64,000 nucleotides of DNA from Collinsella aerofaciens (GCF_020181355.1 NZ_CP084004.1:1488001-1552000); one strand, 5' to 3'; counted from the stretch's first letter, positions 17,031 through 25,794 are shown. Numbers and translations: made by a program. The notes: generated by a model not told the origin, from the letters alone.

Positions 17031-17921
17031 CTACAGGGTTCGTCCGAGTCTGAGATCGAGCTCGGTTGTGGGGCAGGCTGCCTGTTCGTGCGGCTCGCAA
17101 GCGCCAAGGGCTCCAAAGCGATGGAGCGTTGCGGCGGGCGTGGTGTAGGCGAGCCGCAGCTGATGCTCGACAGGGGCACATCCGTCATTTTTGTAATGAG
17201 CCGCGTAGTACTGCGCGATGCTGGCGTTCATCTCGCTGCCATTGCGATGGCGCTCAAACTGGCGTCTGCAGGTCTCGATGATCTTTGCTACCGACTTGGG
17301 TGCCGTCGCGGGAACAAGGGCGAGATAGCCCTCAAATAGCTCGTTGATGCTCAGGAGGCACAGCAGGTCGATCAGCGTCCTTATGGCTGCTCCCTCGGCG
17401 GAAAAGTGCGCGGTCATGCGGTTATATCGGTTGCGGTCGACGATGGCCGCATGGGGTCTTGGAGTTTTCTGCTCCGTGGTCCCGGGCTTTTGCCGCGCCT
17501 GTGTATTGAGCTCGACGTTGCAGCGCTTGAGGCCGTCCAACGGAAGGAACAGTGCGGTGCGCAGGGTGTTCCGCTTGCTTTCGAGTTCATGACGTTCGTC
17601 GGGTTTCCATTCGAGCTTGAGTTTCGTGTCGAGCGCCGTAAGCATATGGGCTAGGCAGCCTACGGTAAGAACGTACGAATCGTTGTCGCGTTTTGGGGCA
17701 TAGGGGTCTGTCAGCTTGCGAATGTCGGGGTCGCCCATGATCTTTGTGCAGCGCTTCAGCAGTTGAGGGTGGTCGGCCAAGATCGTCGCGAGCGGTAGCG
17801 ACGCGTAGTTCTTGATGGTCGCGGCGGCAAAGGCGGCGTCATATTCGTTTGCATATGCTCGCTCAATGCGGGCATCCAGAATGCTTTTCTTATCGCCGTC
17901 TTCAGCGTGGTGGTTTGTCAT
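17031..17921 (-). CDS. Unknown protein, first gene of the clpP-traG operon
   Basis: 296 residues, probably helical and soluble; I do not recognise it. It has charged stretches (YAPKRDNDSYVLTVGCLAHML, KLEWKPDERHELESKRN) and a leucine-rich helix at about residues 190-220. The frame extends to 18077, but that part is His/Gln-rich and repetitive (HITHGKHITHDNQHINKQ) from a skewed DNA stretch; the ATG at 17921 has GGAGAA 5 nt upstream and is preferred. Spacing of 63 nt to the ClpP-like gene supports one transcript. Confidence 0.6.
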   Translation of the reverse strand: MTNHHAEDGDKKSILDARIERAYANEYDAAFAAATIKNYASLPLATILADHPQLLKRCTKIMGDPDIRKLTDPYAPKRDNDSYVLTVGCLAHMLTALDTKLKLEWKPDERHELESKRNTLRTALFLPLDGLKRCNVELNTQARQKPGTTEQKTPRPHAAIVDRNRYNRMTAHFSAEGAAIRTLIDLLCLLSINELFEGYLALVPATAPKSVAKIIETCRRQFERHRNGSEMNASIAQYYAAHYKNDGCAPVEHQLRLAYTTPAATLHRFGALGACEPHEQAACPTTELDLRLGRTL

Positions 17922-18407
17922 AGCTTCTCCAATCGGTTGATGTTCGTGCTGTTTGTTGATGTGTTGGTTGTCGTGAGTGATGTGCTTGCCGTGGGTGATG
18001 TGCTGACGCTGGGGTGCTATGCGGTTTTCAAAGAGCCCGTGAGGCAGTTGCTGCAGGGGCGGGATGGAACGGCCCATGCAAGGCGGAAGGCATCGTGCTC
18101 AAAATCGAGACAGCAATGCCCTGGGTGCCTCACATGTGGCAGTTACCTCATTAAGTTGTCATTGCGTTTGGGGTTGTACTTTGCCGATCTTCCTTCTCTT
18201 ACACGCTAAAACTCAAACTGCATATGCTCGATCTACTAAAAACCGCAACGGCGGTCCTTTTTAACTTAAATGTCGGGATGCGTCTTTGCAAGCACTTTTT
18301 TACTTCTTTCAAATGGGGTGGTTTTGCAACCGTCATGCACTGCGCCGTGCGAACGTGCCCCGGCTCGGATAAGATGGTCCACGGAAAAACGATGCAAGGA
18401 GGCGCAT
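17922..18407. other. Gene-poor 486-nt stretch
   Basis: No convincing gene on either strand. The first 130 nt are a T/G-rich imperfect repeat (GTTGATGTG and GTGATGTGCT units). A plus-strand 100-codon frame here mirrors the repeat and lacks a ribosome-binding site. The right part is less GC-rich and carries a hairpin at 18242 and, at its end, a TAAGAT box (18370) and the AAGGAGG of the next gene. A small RNA ending at the hairpin cannot be excluded. Confidence 0.4.
18242..18262. terminator. Short hairpin with T run
   Basis: ACCGC / GCGGT around AACG, then CC and TTTTT. It could act on both strands. No gene clearly ends here, so it may close an unannotated small RNA. Confidence 0.4.
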
Positions 18408-19250
18408 ATGGCAATTAAAGCCATCGCAATGGATATCGACGGTACGCTCACCAACGACCAAAAGGTCATCAGCCCGCGCACGCGCGAGAGGCTGCTCGCG
18501 GCGCAGGAGTCGGGAATTAAGCTCATCTTGGCTTCGGGTCGTCCCGCATGGGGGCTGCACGCCTTGGCGCAGGAGCTCGACCTTCAAAACCATGACGGTC
18601 TGCTAGTCGCTTTCAATGGCGCGCATGTGGTCGATGCTCAGACCGATGAGGTCCTTTTTGACCAGGCCATGCCGGCTGACGAGCTGCACCGTCTGATTGA
18701 TCATCTGCGTAGTTTTGACGTGATCCCTATGATTTCGCTCGGTCGTAATCTGCACGTCGAGGATTCGTACCATTGCATGATCACGCTGCCTGACGGCTCG
18801 CAGAAGAATATCGTCAAGTATGAGCGCGATGCGTGCGATCTTAAGATTCGCGAGGTCGAGAGCTTGCATGAGGTTGTGGACGCTTATCCCGTGGACAAGC
18901 TGCTGACGGCGGGCGATCCGGCCTACCTGCAGGCGCATTACGAGGAGATGTATGCGCCCTTTAAGCAGACGCTTTCGGGCATGTTTACGGCCGACTGGTA
19001 CTTTGAGTACACGGCGCCCGGTATCGACAAGGCCCGTGCGCTCGAGGGTGCCCTGCCCAAGCTCGGCATCGATGCCAGCGATGTCGTATCGTTTGGCGAC
19101 GGCCAGAACGACAAGTCCATGATTGAGTGGGCCGGCACGGGTGTAGCCATGGGCAACGCCGTCGATGAGGTTAAGGCGGTAGCCCAGATGGTGACCGCCA
19201 ATAATAACGAAGACGGTATTGCGGTGGCGCTGGATAAGCTGCTGGGCTAG
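18408..19250 (+). CDS. Cof-type HAD phosphatase
   Basis: 280 residues. HAD motif I is DIDGTLT at residues 9-15, motif II is in LILASGRP, and motif IV is GDGQNDKSMI with the metal-binding aspartates. A C2B cap lies between, placing it in the Cof/YidA subfamily that dephosphorylates sugar phosphates, often with loose specificity. ATG with AAGGAGG; the open frame to the left is unrelated. Followed by a terminator, then a second HAD gene of a different subfamily. Confidence 0.88.
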   Translation: MAIKAIAMDIDGTLTNDQKVISPRTRERLLAAQESGIKLILASGRPAWGLHALAQELDLQNHDGLLVAFNGAHVVDAQTDEVLFDQAMPADELHRLIDHLRSFDVIPMISLGRNLHVEDSYHCMITLPDGSQKNIVKYERDACDLKIREVESLHEVVDAYPVDKLLTAGDPAYLQAHYEEMYAPFKQTLSGMFTADWYFEYTAPGIDKARALEGALPKLGIDASDVVSFGDGQNDKSMIEWAGTGVAMGNAVDEVKAVAQMVTANNNEDGIAVALDKLLG

Positions 19251-19272
19251 AATCGCCGATAATGCATGGTTC

Positions 19273-19299
19273 GGGCGCCTGCTTACAGGCGCCCTTTTG
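19273..19299 (+). terminator. Terminator between two HAD genes
   Basis: Perfect 9-bp stem GGGCGCCTG / CAGGCGCCC, loop CTTA, then TTTTG. Confidence 0.85.
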
Positions 19300-19313
19300 T
19301 TAGGGAGGGTGCC

Positions 19314-19973
19314 GTGTCCGCATTTCCGTTCGACGCCGTTATCTTTGACATGGACGGTGTCATTGTCGATACCGAGTATTACTATCTGGGCGAGACTGCC
19401 GCGTTTGCCAAGGAGCTTGGGTTGAACCTGACTCAAGAGGAGTTGAATGGGCAGGTCGGTACCTCGCATCAGTTCTTTCTGCATATGCTGGTCGATTGGT
19501 TTGAGCGCGCCGGTAAGGGGCATTTTACTGGCGAGGAAGCGTTGGCCCGTTGGGACGAGTGGGCGCATAAGCGTCCGCGCGACTATCAGGCTTTGATTAA
19601 CCCAGGCGCCGTGGATACGATTCGAGAGCTGCCGCGCCGTGGCGTTCGCGTGGCGCTTGCCAGCTCGTCGCCCATGGTTAGCATCGAGGAAGTGCTCAAC
19701 GCGTGTGGGCTGTCGGATGCCTTTGAGTATGTGGTGAGCGGCGAGCAGTTTAAGGAGAGCAAGCCCGAGCCCGACATCTACCTGCATGCGCTGGATCTGC
19801 TGGGGCTGCCCGCGAATCGCTGCTGCTGCGTTGAGGATTCGGTGCCTGGCATCACTGCCGGCAAGCGAGCCGGCCTGACAGTCATTGCCAAGCGCGAGGA
19901 GCGCTTTGGCTTTAGCCAGGATGCCGCGGACAAGATTATCGACCAGCTGCCGGAGCTGCTCACGCTTTCTTAG
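19314..19973 (+). CDS. HAD hydrolase, beta-phosphoglucomutase-like
   Basis: 219 residues from GTG with AGGGAGG just upstream. Motif I FDMDGVIVDTE has the second Asp and the cap-domain placement of the PGMB/YcjU and phosphoglycolate-phosphatase subfamily; motif II is VALASSSP, and motif IV is CCCVEDSVPGITAGKRAG. It may act as a sugar-phosphate mutase or phosphatase; the sequence alone does not decide. Its natural terminator is probably the hairpin at 21708, now 1.7 kb away because an IS30 element sits between them. Confidence 0.85.
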   Translation: MSAFPFDAVIFDMDGVIVDTEYYYLGETAAFAKELGLNLTQEELNGQVGTSHQFFLHMLVDWFERAGKGHFTGEEALARWDEWAHKRPRDYQALINPGAVDTIRELPRRGVRVALASSSPMVSIEEVLNACGLSDAFEYVVSGEQFKESKPEPDIYLHALDLLGLPANRCCCVEDSVPGITAGKRAGLTVIAKREERFGFSQDAADKIIDQLPELLTLS

Positions 19974-19986
19974 GAGCGCGGTAGTT

Positions 19987-20000
19987 GCGCGTTTTTCGGG
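19987..20000 (+). repeat. Left direct repeat of the IS30 insertion
   Basis: GCGCGTTTTTCGGG abuts the left end of the element and recurs at 21638-21651 on its right. It is either an unusually long target duplication or a pre-existing repeat. Confidence 0.6.
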
Positions 20001-20227
20001 GGTTGATTTCCGATCTCAGCCGAACACATTGAGCAAATAGGCCATTCCCGCAGTTAGCTGAACGCCCCCGCGGCCCCTCCTGGGGTCCGGGGGCGCCGTT
20101 TTCCCAGTTGAAGGAACGGTGGAGATGTGTTTCGATGGGTCCGGTGGCCATGCTCCGCCCTCCGCCCGGCACCTCTTCCCAGACTCAGCCGGACGGCCGG
20201 TCCGTCTATTCCGTTTTTTCCTTCAGG

Positions 20228-21520
20228 CTAGGACAGCGGGGCATCGCCCCTCTCTGCGCGCGCCCGCCCTATCAGTCCCGGCGTCAGGTCGAGCTCGCCG
20301 AGCGGCACGTCCTCCACGCCGTAGGCGTCCAGCAGCGCCGCCGCGTCGTCCCCGAGCATCGCCCTGAAGGCGCGGGCGGGCGTCGTGAAGCCGAGCGCGC
20401 CGCGGGGCTCGGAGTTCACGTGCGACATGGCCAGCGCCAGGTCGGCCGGGGAGAGCCGGTCGAACCTGATTCCGGCGCCCTTGGGCAGCAGCTTCCTTAT
20501 CTCGACGTGGTTGCGCTCGCAGGCGCCCTTCTGGTCGCTTCGCCCGGGGTCGCAGTAGAACAGCCTCGTCTCGCCCGGCCCCTCGCCGAGCAGCGCCGCG
20601 ATCGCCGCCTCGTCGGAGAACTCGGCGCCGTTGTCGGTGAGCACGGCGCGGAAGACCCTGCCCATGCCGTCGGCGCCGAGGACCTCCCTGATATCGCCCA
20701 GGGCGTCCGCGACGCACCCGGCGGTCTTCTCCTCCAGCGGCAGCGCGAGCTGGAGCCTGCTGGGGCGGTGCAGCAGCGTGAGCAGGCAGGCGGAGTCCTC
20801 CCGCGCGCCCTCGACCGTGTCCATCTCCCAGGCCGCGGCGCACGCGTCCTCCCCGAGGGCGAGGAACGCGGCATGCGACCTGCGGGCGGAGTGGCGCGTG
20901 GCCGCCCGGCCGGCGGCGCTCTTCCTCGGCCTGTAGCCGACCTTGCGCCTGAGCTCCATGTTGGTCATGCCGTCGTAGCCCGCCGAGACCCAGCGGTAGA
21001 TGGTCGACGGCGACAGGTCCACCGGGCCGCCGTTGCGCGCCGCCATCTGCTCGGGCGAGAGCCCCCGGCGCAGGCAGTCCCTTATCGCCTCCAGCCTGGC
21101 CGCCGCGGCGGGCTCGTCGGCGTCTATCCCGCGCCTGGACGAGACGAGGACCGAGTCGGCGCACAGCTGCGCGGCCCGGGCCTCGTAGAAGACGTGGGGG
21201 CGGCGCTTGCAGCCGATCGCGCGGTACCGGCCGCAGCCGTTGCAGCATCGCGGCCACGCGGCCAGGCGCGGGCAGGCCGCCGACAGGTCGGCGGAGGCGT
21301 CCACGCGCTCGCCGCGCCTGGACTTCGGCGCCGTCACGAACCTGTGCGACGCCACCTCGGCGCTCACCGTCGAGGGCGACCTGCCCAGCTCCCTCGCGAT
21401 CTCCCTGCACGAGGCCCCGCGCTCCAGCATCCTCTGGACCGTGTCCCGCTCGTGCCTCGTGAGCCTTCCGTAGGCCCTCGGGACCGCCCTCGCGGAGCCC
21501 CTATTCTTCTTTCCGGACAT
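20228..21520 (-). CDS. IS30-family DDE transposase
   Basis: 430 residues. An N-terminal HTH_38-type helix-turn-helix (YGRLTRHERDTVQRML...REIARELGRSPSTVS) binds the IS ends. The catalytic core is WEMDTVEG, VLTDNGAEF and the Glu of KGACERNHVEIRKL, giving the DDE triad with the IS30-type spacing and the terminal RFDRLSPADLALAMSHVN block. The ATG at 21520 has GGAGG 5 nt upstream. GC-rich codons throughout indicate a recent donor with higher GC than this host. All catalytic residues are intact, so it is probably active. Confidence 0.92.
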   Translation of the reverse strand: MSGKKNRGSARAVPRAYGRLTRHERDTVQRMLERGASCREIARELGRSPSTVSAEVASHRFVTAPKSRRGERVDASADLSAACPRLAAWPRCCNGCGRYRAIGCKRRPHVFYEARAAQLCADSVLVSSRRGIDADEPAAAARLEAIRDCLRRGLSPEQMAARNGGPVDLSPSTIYRWVSAGYDGMTNMELRRKVGYRPRKSAAGRAATRHSARRSHAAFLALGEDACAAAWEMDTVEGAREDSACLLTLLHRPSRLQLALPLEEKTAGCVADALGDIREVLGADGMGRVFRAVLTDNGAEFSDEAAIAALLGEGPGETRLFYCDPGRSDQKGACERNHVEIRKLLPKGAGIRFDRLSPADLALAMSHVNSEPRGALGFTTPARAFRAMLGDDAAALLDAYGVEDVPLGELDLTPGLIGRARAERGDAPLS

Positions 21521-21571
21521 GCCGTCCTCCGATCTCCCGGGGCCGGCCGGTCCGGCCCTCAGGGTATCGGG

Positions 21572-21611
21572 TTCCCACATTCATCCGCACATGTGCGGAT
21601 GAATGTGGGAA
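21572..21611. repeat. Perfect 40-bp palindrome at the IS30 right end
   Basis: Each 20-nt arm reads TTCCCACATTCATCCGCACA. It lies between the transposase start and the right terminal repeat. As RNA it would form a very stable hairpin near the 5' end of the transposase transcript or of transcripts entering from outside. Confidence 0.8.
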
Positions 21612-21637
21612 GTGTTCGGATGAAGTTGATAATCAAG

Positions 21638-21651
21638 GCGCGTTTTTCGGG
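21638..21651 (+). repeat. Right direct repeat of the IS30 insertion
   Basis: Second copy of GCGCGTTTTTCGGG, identical to 19987-20000. Confidence 0.6.
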
Positions 21652-21707
21652 TCAGATGAGTAAATAGCCAACATTTTGGTGCGGCAGCAAGCATACTTTA
21701 TGCTAAT

Positions 21708-21749
21708 GCGGGCTCAAGGGCTTGTTGAATGCCCTTGAGCCCGCTTTTG
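21708..21749 (+). terminator. Strong terminator right of IS30
   Basis: Perfect 14-bp stem GCGGGCTCAAGGGC / GCCCTTGAGCCCGC followed by TTTT on the plus strand. Before the IS30 insertion it would have closed the HAD gene at 19314-19973; now it shields the GntR gene. Confidence 0.85.
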
Positions 21750-21774
21750 ACTTAATTGTGCTGGGAGAGGGTAT

Positions 21775-22518
21775 ATGCCACCGACTGAAGGGCTAACTGA
21801 CGGTAAAGCAGCGATACCGCTGTACCAACAGGTTATCGATATCATCAAAAACGAAATCAACTCCGGCGCCTACAAGGCAGGTGCGCGGATACCCAACGAA
21901 TTCGAATTGGCTGAGAGCTATAAAGTTGGCCGCGTTACCGTGCGACGCGCTATTGAGGAGCTCGTCCAGCAGGGTTATCTAACGAAGCGACAGGGGAAAG
22001 GCACGTTTGTCAATGCCCCCAAGCTCAAGCGCAAGATTCGCCAGAAGGATGACGTCCAGAGTTTTTCGGACGCATGCCGCGTTAATGGAATGGAACCGGG
22101 GGCGTGTGTCATTTCGAGAAAGATACTGCCGGCGGATTCCACCGAAGCGCAGTTCTTTGGTGTTCCCGTTGGAACTGATTTGATTTGCGTTGAGCGTGTG
22201 CGTACTGCCGATGGAGTCCCCGTCATGCTCGAGAACAACATATACGTTTACGAGGACAACGCTTATCTATCAACGGCACCTCTATCTAACCAATCCATTT
22301 TTGAGTTCGTGCGTAACCGGACGGGCCGTACGCCCGCGTTTACCGACCCGTGCACACTCGAGATCGCGTGCGCGTCGCCCGAGGTCGCTCGGCTGTTGGC
22401 AGTTCCCGTTGGCGAACCCTTGTTTTATATGGAAGCCTTCTTTTTCGACGAGCAGCGGCGGCCGTTTATCATCGGTCGTCAGCGGATCGTTGGGTCTCGC
22501 TACGTTTTTGACATCTAG
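21775..22518 (+). CDS. GntR/HutC-family regulator (FrlR-like)
   Basis: 247 residues. The N-terminal winged helix is typical GntR (PLYQQVIDIIKNEINSG...GRVTVRRAIEELVQQGYL, then RQGKGTFV). Residues about 85-245 form a UTRA effector-binding domain (LICVERVRTADGVPV, PLFYMEAFFFDEQ). HutC-type regulators usually sense a substrate or phosphorylated intermediate; E. coli frl is controlled by a relative. ATG with GGGAGAGG. It is the first gene before the catabolic operon and probably represses it through the palindrome at 22672-22694. Confidence 0.9.
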   Translation: MPPTEGLTDGKAAIPLYQQVIDIIKNEINSGAYKAGARIPNEFELAESYKVGRVTVRRAIEELVQQGYLTKRQGKGTFVNAPKLKRKIRQKDDVQSFSDACRVNGMEPGACVISRKILPADSTEAQFFGVPVGTDLICVERVRTADGVPVMLENNIYVYEDNAYLSTAPLSNQSIFEFVRNRTGRTPAFTDPCTLEIACASPEVARLLAVPVGEPLFYMEAFFFDEQRRPFIIGRQRIVGSRYVFDI

Positions 22519-22671
22519 GACATTGCGAATTGAGACGCCCGGTGGATCATCTCACCGGGCGTCTCCATACCGTTCACGGCGCAAACGCAACCGTTCAACC
22601 GCGTTGCGGCAATCAGTTTGAAATTATCTTGATGACGAGAAAAGCTGCTGGTAATCTATGGGACGTCATAG

Positions 22672-22694
22672 AACGTTTGCATTGTGCAAACGTT
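22672..22694 (+). promoter_or_regulatory. Palindromic operator before the catabolic operon
   Basis: Perfect 10-bp arms AACGTTTGCA and TGCAAACGTT are separated by TTG, 43 nt before the transporter start. It is the best candidate binding site for the GntR protein encoded just upstream, although TGCAAACGTT half-sites are also used by LacI-family proteins. Confidence 0.65.
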
Positions 22695-22736
22695 GAAGCG
22701 AGATGCGATGCAGTCTCGAGTTCTTTGGAGGTATCT

Positions 22737-24200
22737 ATGTCAGATACGAAGGCGAAGAAGACAAACAGACGTTTTAAGTTCAAATTACCGCATGTCTATA
22801 CGATCATGTTCTTGCTGATCGTTGTCTTTGCGGTCCTGACTTGGATCGTTCCCTCTGGTCAGTATCAGCGCAAGACGATTTCGACAGCGGCGGGCGAGCG
22901 TGAAGTCGCCGTTGCTGGAACCTATGAACAGGTCGATAAGAACTACACCGATTCCGAGACCGGCGAGACCATCAATCTGGGCCAGGATATCTTCGCGGTT
23001 CTGCAAGCGCCCACCAAGGGTATCCAAGAGGCCGCCGACGTCGTTGCGTTCGTCTTATTGATTGGCGGATCGTTCGCAATCATCACCAAGACCAACGCTT
23101 TGAATGCCGGCATGAGCCGTGTGATTAAAAAGCTCAAGAACAAGGACATCCTCATCATCCCCATCACGATGACATTGCTGTCCATTTGCGGCACTACGTT
23201 TGGTATGTCTGAGGAAGCCCTGCCGTTCTATGCCATCTTCATTCCCATCATGATGGGTATCGGTTATGACTCGATGACGGCATTCATCATCTGCTTCCTT
23301 GGTCCTAACCTGGGATATTGTGCTTCGACCATCGACCCGTTTAATGTTTTGATCGCCCAAGGCATCATTGGCATCGAGGGTAATCCGCAACTGTGGCTGC
23401 GTGCCGTTTCTTGGGTCATCTTCACTGCCGTCGGTATCGCATGGGCCATGCGCTACGCCATGCGCGTCAAGAAAAACCCCGAGTCGTCCATTGTGTACGA
23501 GGACGATAAGCTCAAGCGTATTGAGTTTTCCGTGACCGATGCCTCCATCGAGGAAGAGTTCACTATCCGTCAGAAGCTCGTGCTTATCGATTTTGCTTGC
23601 GGTATGGGCATTATCGTCTGGGGTCTTGTTACCCAGGGCTGGTACATGAATGAGATTTCCGCCGTGTTCCTTGGCATGGGCTTGCTTGCCGGTATCCTGG
23701 GCGGTCTTGACCAGCAGACGATCGCAGAGGAGTTCGTTAAGGGTCTTGCCGACTTTGCGTACGCTGCCATCGTTATCGGTATCGCTCGCGGTATTCTGGT
23801 CATCGCCGAGGGCGGCATGATCATCGACACCATCCTCCAGGCGCTCGCTACTGCGCTTGCCGGTGCACCCGCCGCCGTCTACACCACGTTTATGTATATC
23901 GTCCTTGGCCTGCTCTCTTTGCTGGTTCCCTCGAGTTCTGGCCTGGCGGCGCTCACCATGCCCGTTATGGGCCCCCTGACCGAGCTCATGGGCCTCAATC
24001 CCGAGGCGGCCGTCACCGCGCTCCAGTTTGCCAACCAGACCATCAACACCATCAGCCCCGTGGCGGGTATGACGGTCGCCGGCCTTGCCGTGGCTAAGAT
24101 TTCGTTTGGCCAATGGTGGAAGACCATTTGGAAGTTCTTCATCTTCATGGTCGTGTTTGGCCTGATCGTAACGGCAATTTCTGGCATGCTTCCGGTGTAG
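22737..24200 (+). CDS. YfcC-family membrane carrier
   Basis: 487 residues with about 11-12 hydrophobic spans. N-terminal basic segment, then PHVYTIMFLLIVVFAVLTWIVPSGQY, a motif shared by YfcC/DcuC-type C4-dicarboxylate or amino-acid antiporters. Re-entrant motifs are GTTFGMSEEALPFYAIFIPIM and the C-terminal LLVPSSSGLAALTMPVMGP. The ATG follows TTGGAGG. As first structural gene of the operon it probably imports the operon's substrate, plausibly a glycated amino acid or peptide, in place of the APC-type FrlA of E. coli. Confidence 0.85.
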   Translation: MSDTKAKKTNRRFKFKLPHVYTIMFLLIVVFAVLTWIVPSGQYQRKTISTAAGEREVAVAGTYEQVDKNYTDSETGETINLGQDIFAVLQAPTKGIQEAADVVAFVLLIGGSFAIITKTNALNAGMSRVIKKLKNKDILIIPITMTLLSICGTTFGMSEEALPFYAIFIPIMMGIGYDSMTAFIICFLGPNLGYCASTIDPFNVLIAQGIIGIEGNPQLWLRAVSWVIFTAVGIAWAMRYAMRVKKNPESSIVYEDDKLKRIEFSVTDASIEEEFTIRQKLVLIDFACGMGIIVWGLVTQGWYMNEISAVFLGMGLLAGILGGLDQQTIAEEFVKGLADFAYAAIVIGIARGILVIAEGGMIIDTILQALATALAGAPAAVYTTFMYIVLGLLSLLVPSSSGLAALTMPVMGPLTELMGLNPEAAVTALQFANQTINTISPVAGMTVAGLAVAKISFGQWWKTIWKFFIFMVVFGLIVTAISGMLPV

Positions 24201-24209
24201 GTGGTTGTG

Positions 24210-25793
24210 ATGTCTGATCGTTTGACGGTCCTGACGTCTAAGAGCGTCTTTACCGGTACGGGGGACCTGCCGTTTGAAGGTTTCGTAGCGGTCCGTGGCA
24301 ATCGAATTGAGGCGGTTGGCACCAAGTGTGAGGTGGCTTCGTATTTGACCCAGGCGGACGAGGTAGTTGATCTGGGCGACCGCACCGTCATGCCTGGTCT
24401 GATCGATGTACATACCTTCTATACAGGCTGGGCGCTGCGGACGTTGGGGTCTGATCTGTCCGGCATCGATGATGCCAAAGAGGCCGTGTCGCTCTTGCGT
24501 GCATGGAAAGAAGATCATCCGGATTGCGCGGCGGCTTTTGGCCACAACCTATCCGAAACGTTGGCATCGGATGCCGAGAACGCAAATACGGCAGCTGTGT
24601 TTGACGAGTTTTTTGGTGATATCCCTGTCGTCTGCTTTACACCGGGCGCGGAGACCTGCGTTCTCAATGCTGCCGCCAGTGCGCGATACGGTTTTACACC
24701 GCAGGCGTGCTATGCCGAGAAGATCTGGCGCATGATGAGCGATTTCCTCGCGTTGCCCGAGGTGCGCGCGGGGTATTCGAACTACATGAGCATGCTTAAC
24801 GAGCGCGGCGTTACCGCCATCAAGGAGATGGCGTTTGATGACTACTACGGCTTTGCCGACGAAATGGCTCGCCGTGAGGAATCTGGCGAGCTGACGGTTC
24901 GCGTCTCTATGATGTCGCAGCCGGTGGGCGCTGGTGCAAATCTGGCATATGCTCGCGAGGCACGAGAGCGCTTCCGGGGACCGTTCGTTCGTTTTTCTGG
25001 CTTCAACCGTATGACCGATCGCGGCGTATGGGCGGGGCTTGCCGAGATGATTGACCCCTATGAGGATACGGCCGATGCGGGCGCTGCCGGCAAGACGGTC
25101 GTCGAGGAGCCAGAGTGGGATCTGATTGAAAGCGAGCTGCGTGCAATTGATGCTGACGGCTTCCGATATTCCTTGCATTGCCAGGGCGATGGCGCCGTTC
25201 GTCGCACCGTGACGCTCTATGCCTCGCTGCCTCGAGACGAGCATGGACGGATGCTTCGCCGCCATGCGATTACCGATCTCGAGAACTCTGACCCGACCGA
25301 TCTTGTCGAGTTTGGCAAGTTAGGTGGAATTTGCGAGGTCTATCCGCAGATTCTGACGCTGGACCGGCGCGAGGATTGCCTGTCGATGATGCGTCGACAA
25401 ATTGGCGAGACGCGACTTTTGCACAGCTGGAATCGCCGCGGCATGGAAGATTCCGGATGCACAGTGTGCTGTGGAACGGATTTGCCACTGCTGATTCCGA
25501 GCCTGGGCGAGTCAATATACAGCGCGTGCGGTGGATTCTTCGCCGACGGACTGCCCGTGAATGAGGTCAACACGCTGACGCTTGTCGAGCTCTTGCGCGC
25601 TTGGACTGCCGGGGGCGCGTACGATCTGATGCGCGAAGACGAGCTGGGTACGCTTGAGGTTGGCAAGCTTGCCGATATCTGCGTGCTCGATCGGGATGTG
25701 TTCGACCTCGATTATCGCGACGCACGCGATCTTGCGGTTGATATGACGATGTCGGACGGACAAATCGTGTTCGATCGAAATAAGGAGGCATAA
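24210..25793 (+). CDS. Amidohydrolase (YtcJ/Amidohydrolase_3 type), altered metal site
   Basis: 527 residues. The N-terminal beta sandwich and PGLIDVH entry, then FRYSLHCQGDGAVRRTV (usual HAxGD), RRHAITDLEN (usual EHA) and GTDLPLLIPSLGES (usual GSDxP) place it in the Amidohydrolase_3 group. The usual first-strand HxH is here H-T-F, so one metal ligand is missing. Starts 9 nt after the carrier, AGGTGG before ATG 24210; an in-frame GTG at 24201 lacks a site. It could release an acyl or amide group from the imported conjugate before the sugar steps; this is inference. Confidence 0.75.
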   Translation: MSDRLTVLTSKSVFTGTGDLPFEGFVAVRGNRIEAVGTKCEVASYLTQADEVVDLGDRTVMPGLIDVHTFYTGWALRTLGSDLSGIDDAKEAVSLLRAWKEDHPDCAAAFGHNLSETLASDAENANTAAVFDEFFGDIPVVCFTPGAETCVLNAAASARYGFTPQACYAEKIWRMMSDFLALPEVRAGYSNYMSMLNERGVTAIKEMAFDDYYGFADEMARREESGELTVRVSMMSQPVGAGANLAYAREARERFRGPFVRFSGFNRMTDRGVWAGLAEMIDPYEDTADAGAAGKTVVEEPEWDLIESELRAIDADGFRYSLHCQGDGAVRRTVTLYASLPRDEHGRMLRRHAITDLENSDPTDLVEFGKLGGICEVYPQILTLDRREDCLSMMRRQIGETRLLHSWNRRGMEDSGCTVCCGTDLPLLIPSLGESIYSACGGFFADGLPVNEVNTLTLVELLRAWTAGGAYDLMREDELGTLEVGKLADICVLDRDVFDLDYRDARDLAVDMTMSDGQIVFDRNKEA

Positions 25794-25794
25794 G

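Larger units (their letters stand above)
20001..21637 (-). mobile_element. IS30-family insertion sequence, apparently complete
   Basis: About 1.64 kb. Imperfect terminal inverted repeats are at 20003-20030 and 21609-21636: both read inward TTGATT...CCGAACAC with 20 of 28 matches. A 14-bp direct repeat abuts both ends. The body is visibly more GC-rich than its surroundings and encodes one intact transposase. It also carries a GC-rich hairpin left of the transposase (about 20053-20100) that could stop transcription from outside. Exact ends are inferred to within 1-2 nt. Confidence 0.75.

Noticed and set aside
17907-18209. 100-codon plus-strand frame before the HAD gene
   Set aside because: Antisense to the start of the 296-residue gene and a T/G-rich repeat, with no ribosome-binding site and no recognisable protein.
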